Under the pieces are notes generated by a model, which was not told the DNA's origin, ran no database searches, and saw nothing but the letters and a program-made list of their open reading frames with translations. The translations under genes and the position numbers were made by a program. From Arcticibacter pallidicorallinus (GTDB lineage Bacteria > Bacteroidota > Bacteroidia > Sphingobacteriales > Sphingobacteriaceae): DNA of 64,000 nucleotides. The DNA lies in the NCBI RefSeq assembly GCF_003002875.1, contig NZ_PVTH01000006.1, forward strand, positions 124,001-188,000, in the 5' to 3' direction. Positions 9,009 through 16,652 of the stretch are shown here, piece by piece (within the stretch, counting starts at the first letter, position 1; each line of letters opens with the position of its first letter).

Positions 9009-9890
9009 GCCCTTCCATCTCTTAACAATCCTATTATACAACTTCTTCATCAGTCTGAAGTTGTTACTGATCGGTTTAAATCCACTCCAGGGAGTTAAAC
9101 TGAGATAATGAAAAAATCTGTTCTTAAAACCGCTGTTCAAATCGTAAGATATGTAAATGGGCTTAACACCAATAAAATGAATAACATAAGGGTCAGAATC
9201 ATCCGATGTAGCGTAGCTGTTCCACCGCCTATCTAGTTCAAGCCATTGATCTGCCAGCACAACATTTAATCCATACTGATCCGGAAATCCGGCATACTGG
9301 CTGTTTTCGTTAACGCAACTAAGGATACGATTCGTCAAGTCTTCTTCACGCCACTTAATCGGATCAATCAATAACAGACCACTATTGAAATACTTTGTTT
9401 CTGGCCGAAGTCCCAGTTCCTCGTAATTCGTTATTCCGCCCCACTTGCTACTTACCGTCTCCGATCTGTCTACTACACCAGCGATCACCTTGCCCTGCAT
9501 ATCAACCTCCCATAACTTCGCAATATCCGTTTCTACGATCATGTCTACGTCGAGATACAGCACCCGTTCTAATGACTCAGGAACAAAATGCGGAATAAAC
9601 AAGCGGATATAAACATTTAAAGGAAATGTGGAATTGTCTAAGGGCAATCTCGACTTGTCGGAAATAACATCATCCAGACTAAGCCAGGTTAACTTAAAAA
9701 CATTTCCGCTAACCGAATCCGAAATTTTCCTCTTGCTATTTGCTTTAAGCCCATCGTCTACGATATAAAGAAAGATTTGCTCCGCACCTACACGGTTTAC
9801 CTCAATGGATTTCAGCAACGCTGCCAACATAACGGCGTAGTGATTATCACATACCGTAACAATATTTATCGCATTGTTCATATCTTCCAT
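8997..9890 (-). CDS. Family 8 glycosyltransferase, paralogue of the convergent gene
   Basis: A 297-residue GT8 enzyme with LYLDVDMIV (D-x-D), KYFNSGLLLID, DQYGLN and HFIGVKPIY. It is clearly paralogous to the gene at 8091-9008 and lies tail to tail with it with a 12-base overlap, as expected from an inverted duplication followed by divergence. The D-x-D and the C-terminal Lys-Pro element are retained in both, so both may be active, possibly on different acceptors. ATG at 9888-9890; a second Met is three residues in. Confidence 0.86.
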   Translation of the reverse strand: MEDMNNAINIVTVCDNHYAVMLAALLKSIEVNRVGAEQIFLYIVDDGLKANSKRKISDSVSGNVFKLTWLSLDDVISDKSRLPLDNSTFPLNVYIRLFIPHFVPESLERVLYLDVDMIVETDIAKLWEVDMQGKVIAGVVDRSETVSSKWGGITNYEELGLRPETKYFNSGLLLIDPIKWREEDLTNRILSCVNENSQYAGFPDQYGLNVVLADQWLELDRRWNSYATSDDSDPYVIHFIGVKPIYISYDLNSGFKNRFFHYLSLTPWSGFKPISNNFRLMKKLYNRIVKRWKGLSF

Positions 9891-9994
9891 ATATTAGCTA
9901 ACCGAATAAACATCGCCCAAGTTAAGCAATTTTAACACTTTTCACTTTCAGTAAGAGGACAGGGATGATAATATAAATGGGTTAAAATTTTCTG

Positions 9995-11431
9995 ATGAGC
10001 TTTAAGAAAACTTTCTTCAAAAATGTTTTAGTGACAGGCGGCTACAATTACTTATCCCAGCTCATCGTCTTTCTATCCTCTTTTATCACTGCACGCCTCC
10101 TTCTCCCCGAAAATTATGGTCTGGTTGGTTTAATTACTGTCTTCACGAATTTCATATCCGTATTTGCTGACAGTGGGATATCGCTGGCCGTGATTAAAAG
10201 CGACTACCGCCATTCTTACCACAAAGGTATGGACGGGCTCGCCCTGTATATAGGGCTGGTACTGTTTGTTCTCACCAGCCTGCTGGCCTGGCCTATAGCT
10301 TCATTTTACGATAATCATGCATTAATCTTACCGGCTATAGTCCTGTCACTAACATTTGTCACCCGGAGCATATCGATCGTCAGAGGAGCGCTACTATCCA
10401 AGTCTCTAAATTTCAATGACATAGGAAAAATCACACTAATTAACACAATTGTCAGTATCCTCCTCACCATACTGCTCGCTTACCTGGGAGCAGAACATTG
10501 GGCGATAATCATCCCACAGATTATTACTTCGATTATCAGCATCATCTACTACGAGCATAAGACCAATCTTGGCTACCACTTATATCCTTTCAAATATATA
10601 AAAATCGCCTTCAGGCACACCCGTAATAGCATCCAGAATCTACTGGGATTCAACCTCGTAAACTACTGGTCCAGAAACACAGACAACCTAATCGTGGGTA
10701 AAATTTACGGAGTAAACGAGCTGGGCATTTACAATAGAGCCTACAGTTTACTTACTCTTCCCCTATCGCTGGTCACAGGTCTGATGGGTACGGTTTTATA
10801 CCCAAGTCTTAAGAAACTCAACTCTGAGGGAGGCGATATAAATAAAGAGTACACCTTTGTACTCAAAGTCATTTCAATTATAGTCTATCCTATCGCTTTC
10901 ATATTTATCATGTTCCCCACTGAGTTGGTTTCTGTTCTGTGGGGAAAGAACTGGCTCGAGGTAGGTACACTCCTTCCCTATTTCGGTTTGCTGATATTCG
11001 GCCAATCACTTCTTTCTACAACAGGAAACGTGCTCGTTCTGATGAATAAAGAAAGAAACTTGATGGTCAGCGGCTGGTTCGGCGCATTCTTTACCATAGC
11101 CGGTATCGCCATTGGTGCTTACTATTCCTTGCAGGGGATAGCACAGTTTTATTCCTTGTTTTTCATACTGTTTGTGCTCCCTTTCAACATGGTATATATA
11201 TTTCACAATGCGATGAAATTCAAACTCAAGCCTCTATTGCTTTTCTGGCTTCCGATCATCTTGCTATCTCTGGGAATATGGTTGTCATGCTATTTTGAAC
11301 ATAGTGGTGCTAAACTCATTCTCCTTCTTATGATGCTCGTCAACCTGATTGTCAGCTCAAAAAATGAGATTAAGAGTATCATGTCCATTTTCATGTCCAA
11401 AATATCGTCTAACAGATCTTCTAGCTATTAA
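9995..11431 (+). CDS. Wzx-like oligosaccharide flippase (MOP superfamily)
   Basis: A 478-residue polytopic protein with about 12-14 membrane segments. The N-terminal pattern (FFKNVLVTGG, then ARLLLPENYGLVGLITVF) and RAYSLLTLPLSLVTG in the middle are typical of polysaccharide flippases that move undecaprenyl-linked repeat units across the inner membrane. With the polymerase-like protein at 3544 and the Wzc-like protein at 43 it completes a Wzx/Wzy set. A GT2 gene follows after 10 bases, so the two are probably co-transcribed. Confidence 0.87.
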   Translation: MSFKKTFFKNVLVTGGYNYLSQLIVFLSSFITARLLLPENYGLVGLITVFTNFISVFADSGISLAVIKSDYRHSYHKGMDGLALYIGLVLFVLTSLLAWPIASFYDNHALILPAIVLSLTFVTRSISIVRGALLSKSLNFNDIGKITLINTIVSILLTILLAYLGAEHWAIIIPQIITSIISIIYYEHKTNLGYHLYPFKYIKIAFRHTRNSIQNLLGFNLVNYWSRNTDNLIVGKIYGVNELGIYNRAYSLLTLPLSLVTGLMGTVLYPSLKKLNSEGGDINKEYTFVLKVISIIVYPIAFIFIMFPTELVSVLWGKNWLEVGTLLPYFGLLIFGQSLLSTTGNVLVLMNKERNLMVSGWFGAFFTIAGIAIGAYYSLQGIAQFYSLFFILFVLPFNMVYIFHNAMKFKLKPLLLFWLPIILLSLGIWLSCYFEHSGAKLILLLMMLVNLIVSSKNEIKSIMSIFMSKISSNRSSSY

Positions 11432-11441
11432 ATAAATGTAT

Positions 11442-12392
11442 ATGAATACCGACCAGAATCCAGTAGTATTTGTGATTATCGTTACATACAATGGAGCCGT
11501 ATGGGTCGATAAATGCTTCGGCAGCTTGAGGCAATCAAATTTCCCCGTAAAAACAATTGTTGTGGACAATCAGTCTACAGACGATTGTGTTTCAAAAATC
11601 CGTGAGGGATATCCTGAAGTGGATGTTGTTATTAGTTCCGAGAACCTTGGCTTCGGGAAGGCGAACAACATCGCCATACTAAAAGCTCTTGAACAAGGTG
11701 CCGATTATGTGTTCCTCTTAAACCAGGATGCGTGGATCATGCCTGATACAATTGAAACTCTGGTTGCTGCTCACCAGGCTAATCCGCAATATTATGTTCT
11801 CAGTCCCATACATCTTGATGGAACCGAAGAAAGTCTCGACTTCGGATTCTCGCTCTACATCTCGCCCTACCATTGCAAAAACATGGTTTCAGACCTGATC
11901 CTAAGGAATGGTACAGAACGGGCTGTATATACGACAACCTTTGTTAATGCAGCTTTCTGGCTTATCTCACGCGAAGGTATTGAGAAGGTTGGGCTGTTTG
12001 ATCCAATTTTTCCCCATTATGGAGAGGACGACGACTACATGCATCGTGTTATGTATCATGGAGGACACACTGGTATTTGTCCAGCAGCATTTGGATGCCA
12101 TGACAGGATGCAGCAACTAGCTGATGTGAAGAAATTCCCCTACGAGAAAAGGTATAAGCGGCAAATTGTGGGTTGCCTGATTACGTTGATGAATATCAAC
12201 CGGAGCTTCTATCACTGCCTGATGGTCTTCCTGAGATCACGAATCGAATTCTTTTTTTCCGCTTTTCTTAAACTTCGCTTCAAAGAGTCGTTCCTCGAAA
12301 TGAAAGTTTTCTTTGTGATTCTGTCTCAGATGACGAAAATTGTCAGACACAGAAATAGTAACAAAAAGCGCGGAAGCTGGCTCCAAAATTAG
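11442..12392 (+). CDS. Family 2 glycosyltransferase (rhamnosyltransferase-like)
   Basis: A 316-residue GT2 enzyme with IIVTYNGAVWVDKC, VVDNQSTDD, SSENLGFGKANN and FLLNQDAW, the pattern of GT2 rhamnosyltransferase-like proteins, plus HYGEDDDYMHRV, which provides the acidic catalytic site. ATG at 11442 is preferred; an in-frame ATG at 11436 adds only two residues. It follows the flippase closely and ends with a 4-base overlap (12389-12392) with the convergent gene. Donor identity is not proven by sequence. Confidence 0.84.
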   Translation: MNTDQNPVVFVIIVTYNGAVWVDKCFGSLRQSNFPVKTIVVDNQSTDDCVSKIREGYPEVDVVISSENLGFGKANNIAILKALEQGADYVFLLNQDAWIMPDTIETLVAAHQANPQYYVLSPIHLDGTEESLDFGFSLYISPYHCKNMVSDLILRNGTERAVYTTTFVNAAFWLISREGIEKVGLFDPIFPHYGEDDDYMHRVMYHGGHTGICPAAFGCHDRMQQLADVKKFPYEKRYKRQIVGCLITLMNINRSFYHCLMVFLRSRIEFFFSAFLKLRFKESFLEMKVFFVILSQMTKIVRHRNSNKKRGSWLQN

Positions 12393-13402
12393 AATCTGCG
12401 ATTGCTTGCCATCATAGCAATACGATCCTTTGTATAGGAATAAATCATGGAATGCATTGGAATACTTCTCAGTGCATTCCATGCATATTTAAAGCCTTTT
12501 ATGATGTTGTTCCGTTTGAAAGCTCCAATTGCTATCATGGACGATCGATCCAGTATCACCAATTTGTTTACATTAACGGTAAACGCCTTAACGCAGGCTA
12601 ACTTCTCAACCAGTTTCATTTTAAGAAATTCCCCATCAAGTAAACTATTGATTCTCGGATCAACATGATGCTTGCTTTGGTGGTAATGATTAACGAAGGC
12701 TGAGCTTTCTGCGATTTGAGTCTTTTGTTGTAATAGCAGGCCAAACGCAAGTTGTTCGCTAATGAACCATTTCGATTCTTTATAAAACTCATCATTGAGT
12801 GATAATACAGAGTCCAGATAAGGTAAAAATTGGTTCTTTAAACCGAGTACCCCCGAATTCCAGACATGCTGGTCGATGCTGAACGATAATTCCTCATTCT
12901 TAACAGCGAATGTCCGGCTTTCGATTTGCCTGATAAATGCCAGGGGATAACCCGCTGCATTTTCAAGCTTCTCACTCATATATTTCCTATAAATCTCCGG
13001 AGCTTCTTCTATTCTATACTCACGTTCGTGCATCATGGCGTAACCTGATTCCAGCTTTTTCATAAAGCCGTGAGCATGGGATATAAAAAACGTGTCAGAA
13101 TCAAGAAAAATGAGGTCATCTTCGGGATAGCGCAGATACACGTCCTGTAGAATACAAATCTTACGTCGATGGATATAAGTAGTGCCGCCCAGCATGTGGT
13201 TCATTCTGGATGGACTAAGATAAATATACTCCACCTTGACATCTGACAGATACTTGTTCAGGTAAGCAGGATTATCGGTAAAGCAAACGATTCTAAAATC
13301 TGTCGAAGCCTTTCTATTCCATGCAAGGAAACTAAGTATGGATACGATTGCGCGATTGTATTCTATTTCCTTCCCATAACAAAGAAGCACGATATTTTTC
13401 AT
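12389..13402 (-). CDS. Putative GT-A glycosyltransferase
   Basis: A 337-residue protein beginning with the nucleotide-binding pattern KNIVLLCYGKE, with FRIVCFTDN and a metal-binding DSD in LIFLDSDTFF (about residue 105), followed by VWNSGVLGL, which matches the substrate loop of GT8-like and related GT-A enzymes. It cannot be put in a CAZy family with confidence. ATG at 13400-13402 is chosen because the sequence becomes Rossmann-like right after it; an upstream extension of 20 residues shows nothing useful. It closes the polysaccharide cluster on the right. Confidence 0.68.
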   Translation of the reverse strand: MKNIVLLCYGKEIEYNRAIVSILSFLAWNRKASTDFRIVCFTDNPAYLNKYLSDVKVEYIYLSPSRMNHMLGGTTYIHRRKICILQDVYLRYPEDDLIFLDSDTFFISHAHGFMKKLESGYAMMHEREYRIEEAPEIYRKYMSEKLENAAGYPLAFIRQIESRTFAVKNEELSFSIDQHVWNSGVLGLKNQFLPYLDSVLSLNDEFYKESKWFISEQLAFGLLLQQKTQIAESSAFVNHYHQSKHHVDPRINSLLDGEFLKMKLVEKLACVKAFTVNVNKLVILDRSSMIAIGAFKRNNIIKGFKYAWNALRSIPMHSMIYSYTKDRIAMMASNRRF

Positions 13403-13832
13403 CTTAATAAGTATGGCGAGCGCATCCGTACAGAATGCCTCCAACCTTAGTACTCCAAACACGTACCAAAACTATTTACCGCGCTAATGCGCGTTAGAAC
13501 ACCATTCTTGAAAACCAAGCATTCGGTAATGTGTAAACAATTCCCCGACGCTAACCCTAACCTTAAAGATCCGCGTCTCTATGCTGCCCTATATAACGCG
13601 CCTCTCTTCCCTGATATGTCCGACTTAGGGTGTCATAGTCGGACATATCGCGGCTTAGATATTGTCGAAAAAGAGGCTTATACAAGATCGAATATCCCCC
13701 AGTCTCCCGGCTTTCAGACGGCATATGAGATACGTTTTTTTAAAAATAGCATAAAATTTTGTCGATTTTCAGGAAAAAATCGTCATCAGGCCCTTGCTGA
13801 TCTACCTTGCCTTTCTAAATCAAAATAACATT
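13403..13832. other. 430-base intergenic region with an inverted repeat
   Basis: No convincing gene. A frame of 113 codons (13487-13828) spans it but has no recognisable protein features and runs through the inverted repeat at 13613-13649. The GC content rises towards the following gene. It marks the border between the polysaccharide cluster and a GC-rich accessory gene. Confidence 0.5.
13613..13649. repeat. Perfect 12-bp inverted repeat (palindrome family)
   Basis: Left arm GATATGTCCGAC (13613-13624) and right arm GTCGGACATATC (13638-13649) are exact reverse complements around a 13-base loop. No T-run follows on either strand, so it is not an ordinary terminator. Its core, GTCCGAC / GTCGGAC, is shared with the 20-bp inverted repeat at 60250-60297, which suggests a dispersed intergenic (REP-like) element family. 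Confidence 0.75.
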
Positions 13833-14789
13833 ATGGCTAGCATTGACAACAAAGGAAGAATACGCGGAAAGGCAGGTTCCGTCATTTACCGCATGTACCG
13901 CGGCAAGAACATCATGCAGGGGAAGCCCCGCAAATTTGAACAGACTGAAGGAAGCATCCGGGCATCCACCGAATTCGGCTTGAGCAGCTCGGCTGCGGCA
14001 GTGATCCGCCGGGCTTTTGAGCCGGCTTATATCCACCGGGACGGTGAAGCGGTGAGCCGCACCACCCAGCAGGTGTACCGCAGTCTGCGTAACAGCCTGA
14101 GCGGCAGCATCGGTCAGCGTGACCTTCACGATGCCAATTTGCAGGATCTGCTGGGGATGGATTTCAACGGTGCCAGTCCGCTTGCAGAAGTCCTGCAAAT
14201 CAGCCACAGTGTATTCCGGAATGCAGAGGGTAATATCGAAGTAAGCCTGGGCAGGTTCAAACCCAAAGAAGATGTGAAAAAGGCTGCAGGATATCCCGAT
14301 AGCGCATCCCGTTACCGGATACGGCTGATGGTGGTGGCATTGGACTTCCGGCAGATGTACCTGGAGTATCTGGACATCAAGGATCTGGATGTGCGTAAGA
14401 CAGCGGTTATGGAGCCGCAGACCATTACCCTGAAGGCAAAAGCAGGTCCCGGCTGCATCGTGATGCTGAGCATGTCGCTGCTGATGTATGGCCAAGTAGC
14501 GCACACGGGGGAGTATGTCCTGCTGAACACCAAAGGTTTCAGTCCTTGCGCCATTATCGGGGCATTTCCGGCTGAACAGGCGGCGCCGATGGCGGCCAAA
14601 CCCTTCCGCCTCAGCAAAGAGGCTTACCCGGATCGTCACGAGAAGATTCAAGAGATGGGGTATGATGGCAACAGACTTTTGAAAGAGCTGGAAAAGCGGG
14701 TTGGAAAAATAGTCGACGAGCAGCCCAGCCCTTCCAGCTTCAAGCAGGAGCCGCCGAAAATTAAATTACGACAGAAGATTTCATTTTAA
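13833..14789 (+). CDS. DUF6266-like hypothetical protein, GC-rich
   Basis: A 318-residue protein with no signal peptide or membrane helix. Its N-terminus (GRIRGKAGSVIYR, then RGKNIMQGKPRK) has the Gly-Lys-x-Gly and Arg-Gly pattern of DUF6266-type proteins of Sphingobacteria, which have no known function; that link is by resemblance only. The gene is clearly richer in G and C than its surroundings (38 of 60 bases at 14041-14100 against 24 of 60 at 13381-13440) and uses different codons, pointing to transfer or unusual selection. ATG at 13833 is chosen because the conserved-looking part starts there. It stands alone between an inverted repeat and an esterase gene. Confidence 0.65.
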   Translation: MASIDNKGRIRGKAGSVIYRMYRGKNIMQGKPRKFEQTEGSIRASTEFGLSSSAAAVIRRAFEPAYIHRDGEAVSRTTQQVYRSLRNSLSGSIGQRDLHDANLQDLLGMDFNGASPLAEVLQISHSVFRNAEGNIEVSLGRFKPKEDVKKAAGYPDSASRYRIRLMVVALDFRQMYLEYLDIKDLDVRKTAVMEPQTITLKAKAGPGCIVMLSMSLLMYGQVAHTGEYVLLNTKGFSPCAIIGAFPAEQAAPMAAKPFRLSKEAYPDRHEKIQEMGYDGNRLLKELEKRVGKIVDEQPSPSSFKQEPPKIKLRQKISF

Positions 14790-14923
14790 GGCTTAACTGA
14801 CCGGGACAGTACTTCGTTCAGCTACTAAGTCCGCAATTAGCAAGATTTCGCTAAAAAAACATTACAACGACTGAGCAGAATACTGTTCTTTCGTGATGTA
14901 CTTTTTTAATTAAACATAACGCA

Positions 14924-16009
14924 ATGATGAACAGCTCCTTTATATGCAAAGTGTTATTCCTCAGCATATTTTGCTTTGCAGGGATATCATTTGCCAAAGA
15001 AAAGAATAATCAGAAGTTCTATCCAGCCTCCAGCCAGGCTTTTCTGTTCACAGGTCGGGTGGATTTTACAAATCCCTCCCTGCCCCGATTCTATTCGCCG
15101 GGCGTATATGTGCAGGGAAGATTTAAGGGGTCAAGCTGTGAGATTGAGGTTAATGACGAAGTTTTGTACGGAACCAGCCATAACTTTATTACGGTGGTTA
15201 TTGATGATGGGGCACCGACGCGTATAAAACTGTCGGGCAAAACGAATAAAATCCGGATAGCTGAAAACCTGTCGGATAAGACACATACATTTCTTCTCTG
15301 CAAAAGCACGGAATCGGGTATTGGATATATCGAGTTTGTAGGGGTACGCTGCGATACGTTGTTACCTCCCCCGGAATCAAAAAGCAGGAAGGTCGAATTT
15401 ATCGGCAATTCTATTACCTGCGGGATGGGTGCAGACGTGTCGTTTCCCTGTAACGGCACTGGAGCGTGGTATGACCAGCATAACGCGTATATGAGCTACG
15501 GTCCGCTAACTGCCCGCTCGTTACACGCTGACTGGGTATTGAGTGCTGTTTCAGGAATCGGTCTGATCCACAGTTGCTGCGACATGGATATTAAAATGCC
15601 ACAAGTATTCGATAAAATGAATATGCGGGAAAATACCGGTACATGGGATTTTTCGCAATACCAGCCCGATGTTGTTACGGTTTGTCTGGGGCAGAACGAC
15701 GGAATTCAAGACTCCACCGCATTTTGTGATGCCTACATAGCATTCTTGAAGCAACTGAGGACTCACTACCCCCGGGCGACTATTCTATGCCTGACGAGCC
15801 CAATGGCGAGTCGCGATCTTCTTGCGTTCTTGAAAACAAATCTCGGTGCCGTGATCAACGAGATGAAGACAACGGGCGATGATAACGTATACAGTTACGC
15901 CTTCAGTAAACGATTTTACAAAGGCTGCGGTGAGCATCCGGACTTATCAGAACATGAAGAAATAGCCGGCGAGCTCAGCAAAGTGATAAAACGAATCAAA
16001 AGGTGGTAG
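14924..16009 (+). CDS. SGNH carbohydrate esterase, CE2-like (acetyl-xylan esterase type)
   Basis: A 361-residue exported esterase. A signal peptide (about 1-24, ending near FA-KE) is followed by an N-terminal beta-sandwich domain (about 30-140) and a C-terminal SGNH hydrolase domain, the two-domain layout of CE2 enzymes that remove acetyl groups from plant or bacterial polysaccharides. The catalytic Ser lies in FIGNSITCGMG (about 160), the SGNH Gly and Asn in GIG and CLGQND (about 257), and the catalytic His in EHPDLSEH (about 345). It stands alone, close to the surface-polysaccharide cluster, so either nutrient glycan or self-glycan deacetylation is possible. Two adjacent ATGs (14924, 14927) serve equally as start. 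Confidence 0.85.
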   Translation: MMNSSFICKVLFLSIFCFAGISFAKEKNNQKFYPASSQAFLFTGRVDFTNPSLPRFYSPGVYVQGRFKGSSCEIEVNDEVLYGTSHNFITVVIDDGAPTRIKLSGKTNKIRIAENLSDKTHTFLLCKSTESGIGYIEFVGVRCDTLLPPPESKSRKVEFIGNSITCGMGADVSFPCNGTGAWYDQHNAYMSYGPLTARSLHADWVLSAVSGIGLIHSCCDMDIKMPQVFDKMNMRENTGTWDFSQYQPDVVTVCLGQNDGIQDSTAFCDAYIAFLKQLRTHYPRATILCLTSPMASRDLLAFLKTNLGAVINEMKTTGDDNVYSYAFSKRFYKGCGEHPDLSEHEEIAGELSKVIKRIKRW

Positions 16010-16043
16010 ATTATTTTCCATCTTTGCAGGAAATTAAAACTGC

Positions 16044-16370
16044 ATGAATTGGATCATTCTCATTATAGCCGGACTATTTGAAGTTGGCTTTGCTTCTTGC
16101 CTTGGAAAGATGAAGGAGACGAGCGGTAACACCGCCATACTTTGGGGGACGGGCTTTGTTGTCTGCTTAACGATCAGTATGTTGCTGCTCATCAAAGCGA
16201 CTCAAACACTGCCGATAGGTACGGCTTATGCTGTATGGACGGGAATTGGCGCGGTCGGGACCGTTCTGGTAGGTATCATCGTGTTTAAAGAACCTGCAAC
16301 GTTGGGCAGAATCTTCTTTCTAACTACGTTGATTGCTTCGATCGCCGGACTGAAATATGTTTCTTCCTAA
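16044..16370 (+). CDS. sugE: Small multidrug resistance exporter, SugE/Gdx-like
   Basis: A 108-residue protein with four membrane helices, the size and layout of SMR transporters, which act as dual-topology dimers and exchange protons for cations. The essential Glu is in AGLFEVGF (Glu 13), and the LPIGTAYAVWTGIGAVG stretch (about 57-73) is the signature of the SugE/Gdx branch that exports guanidinium. The Trp usually following the Glu in Gdx is Phe here. Only 34 bases separate it from the esterase gene, too few for a guanidine riboswitch. A strong hairpin follows at 16374-16417. Confidence 0.85.
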   Translation: MNWIILIIAGLFEVGFASCLGKMKETSGNTAILWGTGFVVCLTISMLLLIKATQTLPIGTAYAVWTGIGAVGTVLVGIIVFKEPATLGRIFFLTTLIASIAGLKYVSS

Positions 16371-16373
16371 AGA

Positions 16374-16417
16374 AGAAAGCCTGTCCGATGATATAAATTC
16401 ATCAGGAAAGGCTTTCT
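16374..16417. terminator. Intrinsic terminator between convergent genes
   Basis: AGAAAGCCT (16374-16382) pairs with AGGCTTTCT (16409-16417), with further pairing inside, and is followed by TTTT on the plus strand. It terminates the SMR gene and, read in reverse, abuts the stop codon of the minus-strand gene ending at 16419; the A-rich left flank would give U-rich sequence on that strand too. Confidence 0.8.
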
Positions 16418-16418
16418 T

Positions 16419-16649
16419 TTATTCTCCGAGATAAGCACTTATCTGCTGGCCGATCAGGCGAACCTCCTCGTCTTCCGAAAAGAGAGGAAGATCGGTTTCA
16501 CTATCAAGCTTCAGCCAGAGCTTCTCAGTATCTTTTTGTATTTTAAGATATTCAACACCATCTTTAAAGATGGTATAAGTATCGTCTTCTTCAGGGAATA
16601 CGGCATACTCTACCTCTCCTACTTCTATGTCAAACGGCTCTTGCATCAT
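16419..16649 (-). CDS. Small acidic hypothetical protein
   Basis: A 76-residue, strongly acidic soluble protein with no signal peptide or membrane helix. It contains alternating hydrophobic and acidic strands (VEYAVFPEEDDTYTIFKDG) and looks like a compact beta-rich domain. No family is recognised with confidence, though similar short acidic proteins are common in Sphingobacteria. It lies 3 bases downstream of the DEAD-box-like gene on the same strand, so the pair is almost certainly co-transcribed and may act together. Two adjacent ATGs (16647-16649 and 16644-16646) are possible starts. Confidence 0.65.
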   Translation of the reverse strand: MMQEPFDIEVGEVEYAVFPEEDDTYTIFKDGVEYLKIQKDTEKLWLKLDSETDLPLFSEDEEVRLIGQQISAYLGE

Positions 16650-16652
16650 TTA

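Noticed and set aside
13547-13563. CTAACCCTAACCTTA, telomere-like repeat
   Set aside because: Only two short units; chance in this context, not a telomere.
13487-13828. 113-codon plus-strand frame in the 13403-13832 gap
   Set aside because: It runs through the inverted repeat, has no protein family features and no useful start context.
13815-14651. Long minus-strand open frame opposite the GC-rich gene
   Set aside because: It is a mirror of the high-GC codons of the plus-strand gene 13833-14789, with no recognisable protein features.
16010-16043. Guanidine riboswitch before the SMR gene
   Set aside because: The gap of 34 bases is too short for any known guanidine riboswitch.
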